Counted from the first letter of the stretch, positions 17,780 to 27,320 are shown. The stretch is DNA of 64,000 nt from JAGOBP01 sp046328575 (GCA_046328575.1 JAXLWI010000018.1:1-64000), one strand, 5' to 3'. The notes: generated by a model from the letters alone, not told the origin. Translations and numbers: made by a program.

Positions 17780-20728
17780 TCACTGGCTCTTCTTCGCCGT
17801 AATCACCACTTTGACCTTGTTGCTTTCGGCCACGTTGCCAGCTTTGTCGTATACCTTGGCGAAGAACGTGTGCGTGCCGAGTTTGTCGCCGGAATCGAGC
17901 ACCCACTTGTCGCCGAAGGGCGGCGCGGCGCGCACCGACCACGGTTCCGGCTTGTCATCAACGTAGATCTCAACGCGCCCGATCGCGACGTTGTCCTGCA
18001 CGTCCAACTGGATGCTGACCCACTCGTCGGTCGGATAGGTGTAAGCATCGCCGTTGTTGGGATAGATGATCTTGATCGTCGGCGAGATGTTATCGACGGT
18101 GACGGGCACGACCGCCGTCTGTGTTTCATTGTTATTGCGGAACACGGTCAGGCGCAGGCTGTACAACCCATCAAGGTTGCTGACATCCCAGAACTCAAGC
18201 ACATTGTTATCGACTTGCTCGCCGTGATCGGGACCGATCTGCTGCCACTCGGTGGGATTGAGCCCCTTGCCGAAGTCGATGCGATAGTGATTGTAATCGC
18301 CGCCTTTGGCGTTGCCGGTGATGGGCGTGGTAGCACGAATATACGAATACGCGCTCGGCCCGATGATGGCAACATCGCCATAAGCATTGGGTGGCGGCCC
18401 GTAAGCGGTATCATAGTTCGACGGCGGCTGCGGGATGTTGTTCTCGCGCACGTAGTCGGCCGCTTCCGGCGGATAGATTTCAAACACCTTCTCTTCCACT
18501 TTGTCGGGCGGCGTAAAAGCCGTCGCTAGTTGGCCGGTATCGCGATCGATCAGGAACGCTTGCGACAGCGTATCGTACGAGGTCGGCTCAGTGCCGGGGA
18601 TGAACAGTTCTTTGGTTGTGGGGCAATACTTAGTCGGCAGCAAACCCGTCGTCGCACACACGACTTTTTCTTCCAAGCCCGGTGGCCTCACAAATGGCTG
18701 GATTTCCTTGTCTTTCAAGAAGTACGACATGATCTGGTTCCACACCGGAGCGGCACCCGAGATACCCGTCACATGCTTCATTGGGCTATTGTCGGTATTG
18801 CCGATCCACACGGCAACCACAACTTGCGGTGTGTAACCGACCGTCCAGTTATCCTTGAAGTCGTTCGTCGTACCAGTCTTGACCGCCGCAGGCCGATCGA
18901 GTTCGAGCACATTCGGGCAGCCAAAGGCCGCGCAGCGCGCGCCGTTATCGGACAGGAAGTTGGTGATCAGATACGCCAGCGGCGCATCGACGACGCGCAC
19001 GACGGTAGCGACATCGTACTTCCACAACACGTTGCCCTTGCTGTCTTCGACGCGCAGCACCGGCACCGGATCGAGCGTGCGATAGCCGGGGCGTTGTCGA
19101 TCTTCGGGGATCGGCGCGCCAGCCATGTTACCGCTGTTGGCGAACACGCCAAAGGCGTACGCCATATCGATGGGCTTTACTTCCCCGCCGCCCAATGTTA
19201 GGGCGAGACCGTAATAGTCCAGACCTTGATCGAGTGTGGTAATGCCCATCTGATGCGCGGTGCGGACGACGTTGCCCACGCCGGCCATCTCTAACGCACG
19301 CACGGCGGGGATGTTGTACGATCGGGCTAAAGCGAGCCGCATACGCGCGTAGCCGTGGTACTTTCGATCGTAATTCTCCGGCACATAGATCGGCGGATTC
19401 GCGCCGGGCTGTTGGAACTCGGTCCGCACGTCGAGGAAACCATATGACGCGGGCACGCCTTGCGAGAGCAGCGTCAGATACGTGAACGGCTTGAAGGACG
19501 AGCCAGGTTGACGCAGACCCGTGGCGACGTTGAACTTGCCGTCGATGCTGTCATTCCAATAATCGGCGCTGCCCACCATCGCTAAAATTTCGCCCGTCGT
19601 CGGGCGGATGACGACTGTGGAGCCGTTGTTGGCGTTGTGATCTTCTTCGGTCAGTTTCTTGACTTGATTGGCGATGGCGTCTTGCGCGAAATTCTGCAGA
19701 TCCAGATCGAGTGTGGTGTAGACCTTCAGACCACCCCGATAGACCTTATCGGCCCCGAATTTATCTTCCAGCCACTTGCGGACGTAAACTGAAAAGTGCG
19801 GGGCTTTGATGTCGAAGCGTTCTTCCACGCCGCCGCCGATCTTGAGATCTTCGGCCTTGGCGGCCACCGCTTCTTCGGCGGTGATGTAGCCGTCACGCAG
19901 CATCGCGTCGAGGGCCAATGCCTGCCGGAGTTCCGCATCGTTGGGGTTATCGATCGGGTTCTGCGCCGGGAACTGCGGAATCGGCGCGAGCATGGCACAT
20001 TCGGCCAGGTCCAGTTGATCGACCGTCTTGTTGTAGTACACCTTGGCCGCGGCCTGAATGCCATATGCCAGGTTGCCATAGAAGTTGGTGTTGAGATACC
20101 ACTCCAGAATTTGATCTTTGGAATAGCGGCGGCCGATTTCAGCCGATAACAAAATTTCTTTCGCCTTGCGGGTATAGCCGGCAATGCCTTCGCGGATTAA
20201 GCGCTCTTCGGGATCGATGAGGTTGCCCTTGACCAACTGTTGCGTGATCGACGAACCACCTTGCACCGAACCACCTTGCAGATTGCTGACGAAGGCGCGC
20301 GCCACACCACGAATGTCGAAGCCGGGATTCTCATAGAAACTCTTGTCTTCGTTGGCGACGACGGCCTGACGGCAAAACGGCGGAATCGTGTCCAGCGACA
20401 CCCACTGCCGGTCGCCACCGCGTGGATCGATCACTTCGTACAGCAGGTTCTTGCCAGTCCGATCGTAAATCTTGGTGGTCTCGAAGAACTCCTGATTCTG
20501 CGCCGAAAAACGCGCGGCCAGTTGGGCCGGATCGGGCAGATCGGAGGTGAGACTCACGTAGATAGCGACGGCGCCGCCTACGCCCGTGCCGAAGATCGCG
20601 CCGCAGCTCAGGAGGATCGCCACTACGCCGATGACGAGCATACGCCAGAGTGTCTGGCCTTTGCCTTGTTTGGCGCGCACGCGCTGCCGCCGCGCGAGAA
20701 TGACTTGAATGTTGGGATCAGTTGCCAC
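17780..20728 (-). CDS. Bifunctional class A penicillin-binding protein (1A family) with C-terminal Ig-like domain
   Basis: 982 residues. It polymerises glycan strands and cross-links peptides of peptidoglycan at the outer face of the membrane. Order: basic cytosolic N-terminus, one membrane helix (about 30-55), then a GT51 transglycosylase with 'EDKSFYENPGFD' (catalytic Glu), 'GGSSITQQLVKG' and 'NTNFYGNLAYGIQAAA'. The transpeptidase has 'RQPGSSFKPFTYL' (SxxK), 'RSYNIPAVRA' (SxN) and 'VKTGTTNDFKDNWTVG' (KTG). After about 800 come a segment with many Pro and Tyr and then a Big/Ig-like domain ('ISPTIKIIYPNNGDAY', 'VGRVEIYVDD'-like, 'FFAKVYDKAGNVAES'), which may bind wall glycan. GTG at 20728 follows 'GAGG'. 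The gene stands alone. Confidence 0.93.
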   Translation of the reverse strand: MATDPNIQVILARRQRVRAKQGKGQTLWRMLVIGVVAILLSCGAIFGTGVGGAVAIYVSLTSDLPDPAQLAARFSAQNQEFFETTKIYDRTGKNLLYEVIDPRGGDRQWVSLDTIPPFCRQAVVANEDKSFYENPGFDIRGVARAFVSNLQGGSVQGGSSITQQLVKGNLIDPEERLIREGIAGYTRKAKEILLSAEIGRRYSKDQILEWYLNTNFYGNLAYGIQAAAKVYYNKTVDQLDLAECAMLAPIPQFPAQNPIDNPNDAELRQALALDAMLRDGYITAEEAVAAKAEDLKIGGGVEERFDIKAPHFSVYVRKWLEDKFGADKVYRGGLKVYTTLDLDLQNFAQDAIANQVKKLTEEDHNANNGSTVVIRPTTGEILAMVGSADYWNDSIDGKFNVATGLRQPGSSFKPFTYLTLLSQGVPASYGFLDVRTEFQQPGANPPIYVPENYDRKYHGYARMRLALARSYNIPAVRALEMAGVGNVVRTAHQMGITTLDQGLDYYGLALTLGGGEVKPIDMAYAFGVFANSGNMAGAPIPEDRQRPGYRTLDPVPVLRVEDSKGNVLWKYDVATVVRVVDAPLAYLITNFLSDNGARCAAFGCPNVLELDRPAAVKTGTTNDFKDNWTVGYTPQVVVAVWIGNTDNSPMKHVTGISGAAPVWNQIMSYFLKDKEIQPFVRPPGLEEKVVCATTGLLPTKYCPTTKELFIPGTEPTSYDTLSQAFLIDRDTGQLATAFTPPDKVEEKVFEIYPPEAADYVRENNIPQPPSNYDTAYGPPPNAYGDVAIIGPSAYSYIRATTPITGNAKGGDYNHYRIDFGKGLNPTEWQQIGPDHGEQVDNNVLEFWDVSNLDGLYSLRLTVFRNNNETQTAVVPVTVDNISPTIKIIYPNNGDAYTYPTDEWVSIQLDVQDNVAIGRVEIYVDDKPEPWSVRAAPPFGDKWVLDSGDKLGTHTFFAKVYDKAGNVAESNKVKVVITAKKSQ

Positions 20729-20836
20729 GTTAACCTCAAATCCAGTAAATCGATGGTAGTAGGCGCTAATCTTAACTGTTCAAAAGGTTTTGCGCAAGGA
20801 ATGCGGCGAGAGGGCAGGAACAGCCCTGCGCCAGGG

Positions 20837-20863
20837 TTGCCAATCCAACAGCAGGAGTATAAT
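20837..20863 (+). promoter_or_regulatory. Possible promoter of the glycosyltransferase-like pair
   Basis: TTGCCA (20837-20842), 15-bp spacer, TATAAT (20858-20863). The -10 is perfect but the spacer is short. The first gene starts about 120 bp downstream; that gap holds only a doubtful 26-codon frame (20904-20984). Confidence 0.4.
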
Positions 20864-20986
20864 TGAAGCACTTAGCCTGATTTCACGGAGTGGCTTGACC
20901 CTCATGAAGAACACGCCATCCGGCTCACGTGCGCGCTGGTTGGCGCGCTGCAACTGCCCGTCACCCTCATCACTGGATAGTTAAAC

Positions 20987-22945
20987 TTGGTGCGTTATCC
21001 CGCTCGCTGGTGGGCGCTAATCCTGACCCTGGCTGTCGTGATGATCTACGGATCGTCACTGACCTATCCCTTCTTTTGGGTCGATCCGATCGACATCGGG
21101 TTGGCTGGCTCGCGCTCCATCCCGACGATCTTCACCACTTCACAAGGCTACCTTTACTATCGACCTTTTGCCTTTGTGGCGTGGAAGTTGCTTTTCGCGC
21201 TCGATGGGCGCTTCAATCCATTTACGTTTCATCTCGTTCACGTCCTGACGCACCTCATCAACACCTGGTTGATCTTTGCCCTGGCTCGACGGTTGTTTCG
21301 AGGCCGATCGGTGCTGCTGGCCGGTCTGGCCGCGTTGCTCTTCGCCTGGTATCCCTTCAGCCATCAAACCGTGACGTGGGTGATCTCGCCACAGGTGCAG
21401 GCGTTGGCCTTTATGCTGAGTTCGGCGATCTTATATTACGATGGCCGTCTTCAAGGCAACCGGCGCAAATTGATCGGGTCGCTGATCCTGCTGGCGATGG
21501 CGTTGCCGTTTCAAGAGAACGCAGTTTCGTTTGGCTTTGTGATCGCGGCCTTGGAAATTTTCATTATCAGCCGCGACCGCCCTATGCCGACATCGGCAGA
21601 TACACGCAAGTGGTGGCAGCACTTCAGCCGTTGGCCGCTGGCGCACGTAGGTCTGTGTCTGGCGTTTGCGGGGCTGTGGTTCATCATCCCTAAAGATCCT
21701 GAATCGGCCGTGGCCCGCTTCGAGCCGGCCGTGAGCTGGTATCTGCTGCAAGGGTTGATTTGGCCGGTAGCGGGTGCGATCGGCCCGTGGCGCGCGTGGT
21801 TTTCGGCGTTGAGCAATCCGGCCTGGCAGCCGTTGATTCTCGTCGCACCGATTACGTTGCTGTTCCTGCTCGCCGCCTTTCGTTATGCGCGCCGTCTAGC
21901 ATGGCTGGCCTTTGGCCTGGTCTGGTACGTGGTGATGATTCTGCCGATCTGGGCCACGCGTGGGTTTGGTTACGTCGGTACTTCGCCGCGCATTTTGTAT
22001 ACCGCCGCTGGCGGCGCGATCATGATCTGGGTCGGTTTGTTGGCCATCGATTTCAAGTCGCCGCGCGTCGATCGCTGGTGGAAAACCGGACTGGTAGTGT
22101 TGAGTCTCGCCATCGGCCTGCAAAGCGCAGCCTTTCTGGGCGTGCGCAAAGCCCTGAACGATGCCACCCTGCCCGCGATCTGGGATGTTGTCCGCAGCGG
22201 TGAAACCGCAGGCAGTAGCGCGCACTTGTTGTACGTCAACGTGCCTGATCAGATTACGCCTTATTGGCGCGAGTTCCCGGTCGGTTTTTTCCGCGCGGTC
22301 TTGATGCCGGTCTCGGTCGATCTGGGTCAGTATGCCGAACTGCAAACTGGTCAGCGTCCGCACACGACGTCGATCACTGTGCCCGCGTTGGCGCAACTTG
22401 AAGATTATCCTTATCAAGTGGATATGCGTGGCGCGGCAGTTGATCGATCGCAATTGGACACGACTATTCGATCAAGCGACGGTGTTTTTATCGGTGAGTA
22501 TCATTCTGACGGGCAGGTGCGCGTGGTAGATGTTGGCCGGGTGACTCAGGAGCGCGCACAATCACACCTGTCACTATTTGGTGAACGACTGGGTTTAGTG
22601 GCCGCCTCGATCGAACCACAAACCGATCGGGTGGTGTTGACGCTGACGTGGGATTGCATCGGTCAGTTCGATCCGCAGGAAACAATCTTCCTTCACGCGC
22701 TCGATGCGAATGGCCAACTCGCCGCGCAAGCCGATGGTGATCTGCTGCACGGCTTGTATCCACTAACGCAATGCCAACCGGGCGAACACGTCGTCGATGT
22801 TCGTTATCTCGCTCTGCCGTCGAGGACGGTCACTTTGAAGATTGGCGTTTATAATCGGGCTACGAACGAACGGCTAGCGGCGATTGATGCCGCCGGTCAA
22901 TCGATTGGCGATAACGCTTACTCAATCGGACAAGTCGCACGATGA
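20987..22945 (+). CDS. Polytopic membrane protein, GT-C glycosyltransferase-like, with C-terminal soluble domain
   Basis: 652 residues. The first 400 hold about 10-11 hydrophobic helices. An acidic loop after the first helix ('FFWVDPIDIG') and 'FHLVHVLTHLINTWLIFALA' are typical of the GT-C / O-mannosyltransferase-like proteins that transfer sugars from polyprenyl carriers on the outside of the membrane. The last 150 residues are soluble: 'VVLTLTWDCIGQFDPQETIFLHALDANGQLAAQADG' (split here as it reads in two strands) followed by 'TVTLKIGVYNRATNERLA'. This same kind of domain closes the next gene. TTG at 20987 or GTG at 20990 are the candidate starts; neither has a strong ribosome site. The stop overlaps the next ATG by 4 bp, so they are translated together. 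Donor and acceptor unknown. Confidence 0.65.
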   Translation: MVRYPARWWALILTLAVVMIYGSSLTYPFFWVDPIDIGLAGSRSIPTIFTTSQGYLYYRPFAFVAWKLLFALDGRFNPFTFHLVHVLTHLINTWLIFALARRLFRGRSVLLAGLAALLFAWYPFSHQTVTWVISPQVQALAFMLSSAILYYDGRLQGNRRKLIGSLILLAMALPFQENAVSFGFVIAALEIFIISRDRPMPTSADTRKWWQHFSRWPLAHVGLCLAFAGLWFIIPKDPESAVARFEPAVSWYLLQGLIWPVAGAIGPWRAWFSALSNPAWQPLILVAPITLLFLLAAFRYARRLAWLAFGLVWYVVMILPIWATRGFGYVGTSPRILYTAAGGAIMIWVGLLAIDFKSPRVDRWWKTGLVVLSLAIGLQSAAFLGVRKALNDATLPAIWDVVRSGETAGSSAHLLYVNVPDQITPYWREFPVGFFRAVLMPVSVDLGQYAELQTGQRPHTTSITVPALAQLEDYPYQVDMRGAAVDRSQLDTTIRSSDGVFIGEYHSDGQVRVVDVGRVTQERAQSHLSLFGERLGLVAASIEPQTDRVVLTLTWDCIGQFDPQETIFLHALDANGQLAAQADGDLLHGLYPLTQCQPGEHVVDVRYLALPSRTVTLKIGVYNRATNERLAAIDAAGQSIGDNAYSIGQVAR

Positions 22946-25065
22946 TTCGACTCAAATCTTATGCTGCGCGTTTTACGCAGACCCTAGCGTTCATCCTCCA
23001 CCACGAGCTGCTGCCAGTAATCGGCGTGATGCTCATGGTGCGGTTGTTGGCGATCGTTACGCTGCGCGTGGGTGGCTATGTCGCCGAGACCGGGCCGGAC
23101 AGTGCGTATCATTTTCAACTGGGTCGTTTGGCCGCTAGCGGCGCGTATCCGTTCATCGACTATTGGGTCGAATATCCGCCGGGGTTTACCTGGCTCAGTG
23201 TGCTGGCCTATAAAATCTCGGCGCTTCTGCCCAGCTGGATCGATCAACGTTTCTGGTTCAACCTCGTCCTGCATGGCCTGATCGCGCCGAGCGATGCGGC
23301 CAACGCCGTGCTGATCTACGCCCTCGCGAAACGCCTGCATGGTCCGGCCGCTGCGATCAGAAGTGCGTGGTTGTATGCCACATTGTTTGTCCCGTTGTTC
23401 ATCGTATTGGGTTGGTTCGAATCGCTGGCGTTGTTGGCTGTGCTGGCGGCGATCGGGTTGATCCTCGTCGATCGGCCGCGGCTGGCCGGGATCGCGATCG
23501 GGCTCGGCGTATTAGTGAAGCCTTACGTCGCCTTGGCCGGAGCCATCGGGCTAATTCGCTTCAGGCCGATCAGACGTTTGGCCACGTTCATCGCAGCTGG
23601 CGCGATCACACTGCTGGTGGCGCTCAGCCCGTTTCTGATCAAGAGCCCGCAGATGGTCGCTGCGCACGTCGAGACGTTGTTGACGCTGCCGGGGTGGTCT
23701 TCGCCATATGCGCTGATCGATGGCGTGATCAAGCATACTGATCCGGCTTTGAACGTGCGTTTTGATCCAGCGCTGGCGGGACAATCGTTGTTGACTACGG
23801 CCACGCGCGTGCCATGGGGGTGGATCACGCTCGGCTTTGCGATCGTTTATGGCGGCGTGATGATTCGATCTTTGCGGCGGTACACCATTCGATCGGCTAT
23901 CGGGCTGGCCGGGTTTACGTTCGTCATGTATTTGTTGTGGTCCAAAGGCTACAGTCCGCAGTGGAGCCTGTATTTGATGGCGTTCCTGTGTATTCTGATG
24001 CCGAACGCGGTGGGGACGCTGCTGTTGCTGATCCTCGAGGCCTTGTACGTGATCGAGTGGCCGATTACGTTTATCCTGCTCAAAGCCGATGCCAGTTACC
24101 TGACCGCGCTGATCATCGTACGGCTGTTCGTGATGATCGGACTGGCACTGGTCTTTGCGGTGGAGATCTTCGTCGAGCCAGATGATCGGCGCCGACGTGG
24201 CCTTCAACGGGCGATCAGGGTTGGCGGAGTTGCCGCGCTTTTGGCAACGATCGGGCTGGCGATTGGTGGTTTGCCATTGTACGCCGCCCAGCGTTATCAA
24301 GCCGATTCAATGCATGAGGCTGTGACTTTGATCCAGTCGAACTCTACGCCTGAGCGTGCCAACGTGCTGTTCGATCAGGTCGATAGTTATGAGCGGCTGG
24401 CGGCATTTCTACCGGGTTGGACAACTGAAGCCGCACTTTTGCTCGACGGTCCGGCGGCCAACTGGAGTGCACAGGAATTGCAGCGCTTCAGTACCGAGCG
24501 CGACGAACTGTGGTACGTGCTAGACTTTGGGGCGACTGGTAAGAAAGATCAACGCCTCAACATCGATCGCACGTTGAGTGCCTCACTGTGCAAAGTCAGC
24601 ACGCAATTTGCTGGGTCTGCGCAAGTGTCACACTATATATACGCTGAGCCACTCGAAGCGCTGACGATCTCGGCCGTTTTTGATGACGCCGTCAACTTGA
24701 CAGGTGCTCGCATCAACGGCACGACTTTACCTGCGAGTGAGCCGCTGTGTGTGGAGTTGCAATGGCAGGCTGTGCAGACACCGTCGGCCGATGCGACCGT
24801 GTTCATTCACGTGCTGAACGCCAGTGGTCAGGTCGTTGCGCAATCCGATCTGCCGCCGGTGGGCGGCTTTGCGCCGCTAAGCAGTTGGCCGTCCAATCAA
24901 CTTATCAGCGATCGGCATGGTGTGATCCTGCCGGCGACCTTGCCCGCTGGGATGTATCAGGTCGTTGTCGGTTTGTATCGCGCCGATGGCACGCGGCTCA
25001 CGACGACATCAACGGGCAGCCCGGAACCCGATTCAGTGTTGTTGACGAGTATTGAAATTCAGTGA
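22942..25065 (+). CDS. Polytopic glycosyltransferase-like membrane protein (GT87/DUF2029-like), with C-terminal soluble domain
   Basis: 707 residues with about 12 membrane helices in the first 450. The 'FIDYWVEYPPGFTWLSVL' segment after the first long loop (about 70-90) is the 'E/D-YPP' motif shared by mannosyltransferases of the DUF2029 and PMT_2 groups, which use polyprenyl-phosphate sugars. 'GIAIGLGVLVKPYVAL' (compare 'G...gl....K......') is another family segment. The C-terminal 130 residues form a soluble domain: 'LCVELQWQAVQTPSADATVF', 'IHVLNASGQVVAQSD' and 'LPAGMYQVVVGLYRADGTRL'. They match the last domain of the preceding gene in layout. Start overlaps the previous stop (ATGA). The pair probably builds or decorates a surface glycan or glycoprotein; this is inference. 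Confidence 0.7.
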   Translation: MIRLKSYAARFTQTLAFILHHELLPVIGVMLMVRLLAIVTLRVGGYVAETGPDSAYHFQLGRLAASGAYPFIDYWVEYPPGFTWLSVLAYKISALLPSWIDQRFWFNLVLHGLIAPSDAANAVLIYALAKRLHGPAAAIRSAWLYATLFVPLFIVLGWFESLALLAVLAAIGLILVDRPRLAGIAIGLGVLVKPYVALAGAIGLIRFRPIRRLATFIAAGAITLLVALSPFLIKSPQMVAAHVETLLTLPGWSSPYALIDGVIKHTDPALNVRFDPALAGQSLLTTATRVPWGWITLGFAIVYGGVMIRSLRRYTIRSAIGLAGFTFVMYLLWSKGYSPQWSLYLMAFLCILMPNAVGTLLLLILEALYVIEWPITFILLKADASYLTALIIVRLFVMIGLALVFAVEIFVEPDDRRRRGLQRAIRVGGVAALLATIGLAIGGLPLYAAQRYQADSMHEAVTLIQSNSTPERANVLFDQVDSYERLAAFLPGWTTEAALLLDGPAANWSAQELQRFSTERDELWYVLDFGATGKKDQRLNIDRTLSASLCKVSTQFAGSAQVSHYIYAEPLEALTISAVFDDAVNLTGARINGTTLPASEPLCVELQWQAVQTPSADATVFIHVLNASGQVVAQSDLPPVGGFAPLSSWPSNQLISDRHGVILPATLPAGMYQVVVGLYRADGTRLTTTSTGSPEPDSVLLTSIEIQ

Positions 25066-25106
25066 TTTGAGGCTGAGTTCACTCAACAGTTTTAGTCCAT
25101 GAAATG

Positions 25107-25141
25107 ACCCGGGCGACTTTCAACAAGTCGCCCGGGTTTTG
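25107..25141 (+). terminator. Strong terminator after the glycosyltransferase-like pair
   Basis: Perfect 13-bp stem (25107-25119 with 25125-25137), 5-nt loop and TTTT directly after. Confidence 0.9.
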
Positions 25142-25177
25142 GTGAGTGAGTTTAGTTGCTTGATAATCCACTGAGAG

Positions 25178-25918
25178 TCACGTTTTCTCAATTACCAGGA
25201 AGTGCGATAGACCAAAGAGCCGCAGCGGTGTGCGCTCGAAAGTGTAGGTGATGGCGCGCAGGGTTTTACCCAATGCTGGTCGCCGCGCGACGATATTATC
25301 GTAGCCGGGATAAATCTGCGTGTGAGTCACAATGCGGGCATGCGGATCGTCAAACAGCCGCCGGATACCGCGACCAGTGTAGGCGCGCACGTGCGGCGCA
25401 AATTTGTTGCGTAAGGGATCGGGCAGGTAGTTGATTAGCGGCGTGTTGCCAAAGTGATATTGACCGCGCCAGTAGTGACCGTGCGTCTCAAAGGGATACA
25501 GGCGATTGGGGCAAAATAGAATCACACGACCGCCGGGCCGCAGCACGCGCAGCATCTCTCGCGCCGCAAATCGATCGTTGCTCACATGCTCGATCACTTC
25601 GTGCGACAACACCGCGTCAAACGTGCCGCTCGGATACGGGAGATATTCGCCTGCAGCTATATGCAGTTGATCGAGACCGGCTTGCGTGCCTTCGACGACG
25701 CGTTCGTAGTCGATGTCGAGGCCGATCGCGTTGTAACCTAGCTCGTCGAGGTGGCGCACGTACATGCCTACGCCGCAGCCATCGACCAGAATGCGCCGCG
25801 TATCAATCGGCAGCGCGCTGACGATCATATCAAGGCGGCGATGTTGACCAAAGCGCCACACGTGTGACGGCTCGCCGCGCAGTGCGGCTTTATCGAGGTC
25901 TTGAACTCTTGCGCTCAC
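25178..25918 (-). CDS. Class I SAM-dependent methyltransferase (Methyltransf_11-like)
   Basis: 246 residues. Motif I is 'RILVDGCGVGMYVRHL' (SAM-binding glycine loop; note D-G-C-G-V-G), followed by 'YNAIGLDIDYERV' (motif II with the acidic ribose contact), 'AGEYLPYPSGTFDAVLSHEV' (motifs III-IV) and 'LRVLRPGGRVILFCPN' (post-motif). The C-terminal third, rich in aromatic residues ('FETHGHYWRGQYHFG'), is like enzymes acting on sugar- or lipid-linked surface molecules. GTG at 25918 overlaps the TGA of the upstream gene as GTGA, so translation is coupled. A longer open frame up to 26146 overlaps that gene in another frame and is rejected. With the epimerase in the operon, a role in surface sugar modification is plausible but unproven. 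Confidence 0.85.
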   Translation of the reverse strand: MSARVQDLDKAALRGEPSHVWRFGQHRRLDMIVSALPIDTRRILVDGCGVGMYVRHLDELGYNAIGLDIDYERVVEGTQAGLDQLHIAAGEYLPYPSGTFDAVLSHEVIEHVSNDRFAAREMLRVLRPGGRVILFCPNRLYPFETHGHYWRGQYHFGNTPLINYLPDPLRNKFAPHVRAYTGRGIRRLFDDPHARIVTHTQIYPGYDNIVARRPALGKTLRAITYTFERTPLRLFGLSHFLVIEKT

Positions 25919-26373
25919 GGCAGTTTGTACTCTTCTTGATGTCCGAAGTATTTGGAATTGTCGATTACGCGCAGCCAGTGCGGCGTTAGCACGTAGAACG
26001 CACTCCGCGCGATCTGATCGGTGAATTCCGCTGTGAAAGGAAACTTGTCGCGGAATAACGCCCACGCCCGATCGGTTTCGTCGGGATCGATCAGGCGCCG
26101 CGCTTGCCCTTCGATCTGCACGCCATGAATATCGCGCCAATCCCACGTTTCGTTATGGATCGTCACGGCCACGCGGCTGACACGCTCCAGGTTTTGCGAG
26201 TGACGGCTCTTTTCGCCGGAGATCCAATAGAGGTTGAGCGCGTCATCGCTGACGAAAAAAACATTGGCCGCTTGCGGCCACGCTTCGCGATCGACTGTGG
26301 CCAGCGTCAGCGTAGTATGTTTCTTCAAGAAAGCAGCGACTTCGGCGCGAGCGGTATCTGTCAGGCGGGTCAT
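25915..26373 (-). CDS. Pyridoxamine-5'-phosphate-oxidase-like FMN-binding protein
   Basis: 152 residues, the length of the split-barrel flavin family (PPOX/F420-dependent). 'TLTLATVDREAWPQAANVFFV' opens the barrel, 'LYWISGEKSRHSQNLERVSR' is the strand-turn-helix that contacts flavin phosphate in these proteins, and 'GVQIEGQARRLIDPDE' follows. 'YVLTPHWLRVIDNSKYFGHQ' closes the fold. It lacks a motif that would define a substrate, and may bind FMN, F420 or haem. Start ATG overlaps the stop of the epimerase gene (ATGA) and its stop overlaps the methyltransferase start. It is thus the middle gene of a tightly coupled three-gene operon. Confidence 0.8.
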   Translation of the reverse strand: MTRLTDTARAEVAAFLKKHTTLTLATVDREAWPQAANVFFVSDDALNLYWISGEKSRHSQNLERVSRVAVTIHNETWDWRDIHGVQIEGQARRLIDPDETDRAWALFRDKFPFTAEFTDQIARSAFYVLTPHWLRVIDNSKYFGHQEEYKLP

Positions 26374-27320
26374 GGCACACTCACTCGTTTAGTGTTTAGT
26401 TCGCGGAAGCGCGGATCGCGTTCGATGGTCAGGCGCAGGCCATCTTCCAGCGAGACACGCGGCACATAACCCAACAACGCCTGCGCTTTCCCGATATTAG
26501 CCCACAGGCGTTTGACGCCACCGCCCGCGTTGTTGCGCAGTGGATTGATCGGAAGGTGCGTGAAGCGACTGATGATCTCAACCAGTTGATCGATCGAGAC
26601 CTCCGAGCCGCCGCCGATGTTGATCACTTCCCGATCGATGTTCCGCGCCGTCGCGGCCGCTTCCAACGCATCGATCACATCGTCCACATAAACGAAGTCG
26701 CGGGTCTGACGACCGTCGCCAAATGTGACCAATGATCCACCTGTCAGCGCTTGCTTCAAGAATTGCGGAATGACGGGTGCGTGCGACGCAGGTAATTGTT
26801 GCCCAGGCCCGTAAGCATTGAAGATGCGCAAGATCACCGTTTCGATCTTCCACAGCGATCCGATGGTGCGCACGTAATGTTCGGCTGCTAGTTTGCTGAC
26901 GGCGTACGGCGAGTCGGGGTTGGGGGCCAGGTCTTCGTGTACGGGTTGATGCGTCTGTGTGCCGTAAATTGCGCCGGACGATGCTAAGACGACACGCTTG
27001 ACACCCGCATCGCGAATGGCTTCCATTACGGCCACGGTGCCGCCGACGTTGACGCTATTATACTCGCGCGGATACAGCACCGATTCGGGCACCGATACGC
27101 GCGCTGCCAGGTGATAGACACAGTCCATATCCTGAAGCAACGTCCACAATTTGGGCACATCGGCGACATCGCCCCGGGTGAAAAGAATGGACGGGTTCAA
27201 GCGACTGGGATCGCCAGTGGTGAGATCGTCGAGGACGCGGACCGTGTGCCCGGCATTCGCCAACCGATTGGCTAGTGTCGCGCCTAAAAAGCCTGCCCCG
27301 CCAGTTACTAAAAAGCGCAT
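26370..27320 (-). CDS. NAD-dependent epimerase/dehydratase (UDP-glucose 4-epimerase-like)
   Basis: 316 residues, extended short-chain dehydrogenase fold. 'FLVTGGAGFLGATLANRLAN' is the NAD-binding glycine motif at the start. 'DCVYHLAARVSVPES' and 'VVLASSGAIYGT' carry the substrate-side Ser. 'SPYAVSKLAAEHY' has the catalytic YxxxK, 'RIFNAYGPGQ' is the usual R-x-x-N-x-YGP, and 'GDGRQTRDFVYVDDVIDA' completes the set. These features are those of sugar-nucleotide epimerases (GalE, WbpP, Gne). The exact sugar is not defined. First gene of the coupled operon running toward 25178. Confidence 0.88.
   Translation of the reverse strand: MRFLVTGGAGFLGATLANRLANAGHTVRVLDDLTTGDPSRLNPSILFTRGDVADVPKLWTLLQDMDCVYHLAARVSVPESVLYPREYNSVNVGGTVAVMEAIRDAGVKRVVLASSGAIYGTQTHQPVHEDLAPNPDSPYAVSKLAAEHYVRTIGSLWKIETVILRIFNAYGPGQQLPASHAPVIPQFLKQALTGGSLVTFGDGRQTRDFVYVDDVIDALEAAATARNIDREVINIGGGSEVSIDQLVEIISRFTHLPINPLRNNAGGGVKRLWANIGKAQALLGYVPRVSLEDGLRLTIERDPRFRELNTKRVSVP

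Noticed and set aside
20904..20984. A 26-codon frame before the glycosyltransferase-like pair
   Set aside because: No ribosome site or regulatory pattern makes it a believable leader peptide.
25919..26146. N-terminal extension of the methyltransferase frame
   Set aside because: It overlaps the FMN-binding gene in another frame and shows no methyltransferase sequence; the GTG at 25918 gives a coupled start.
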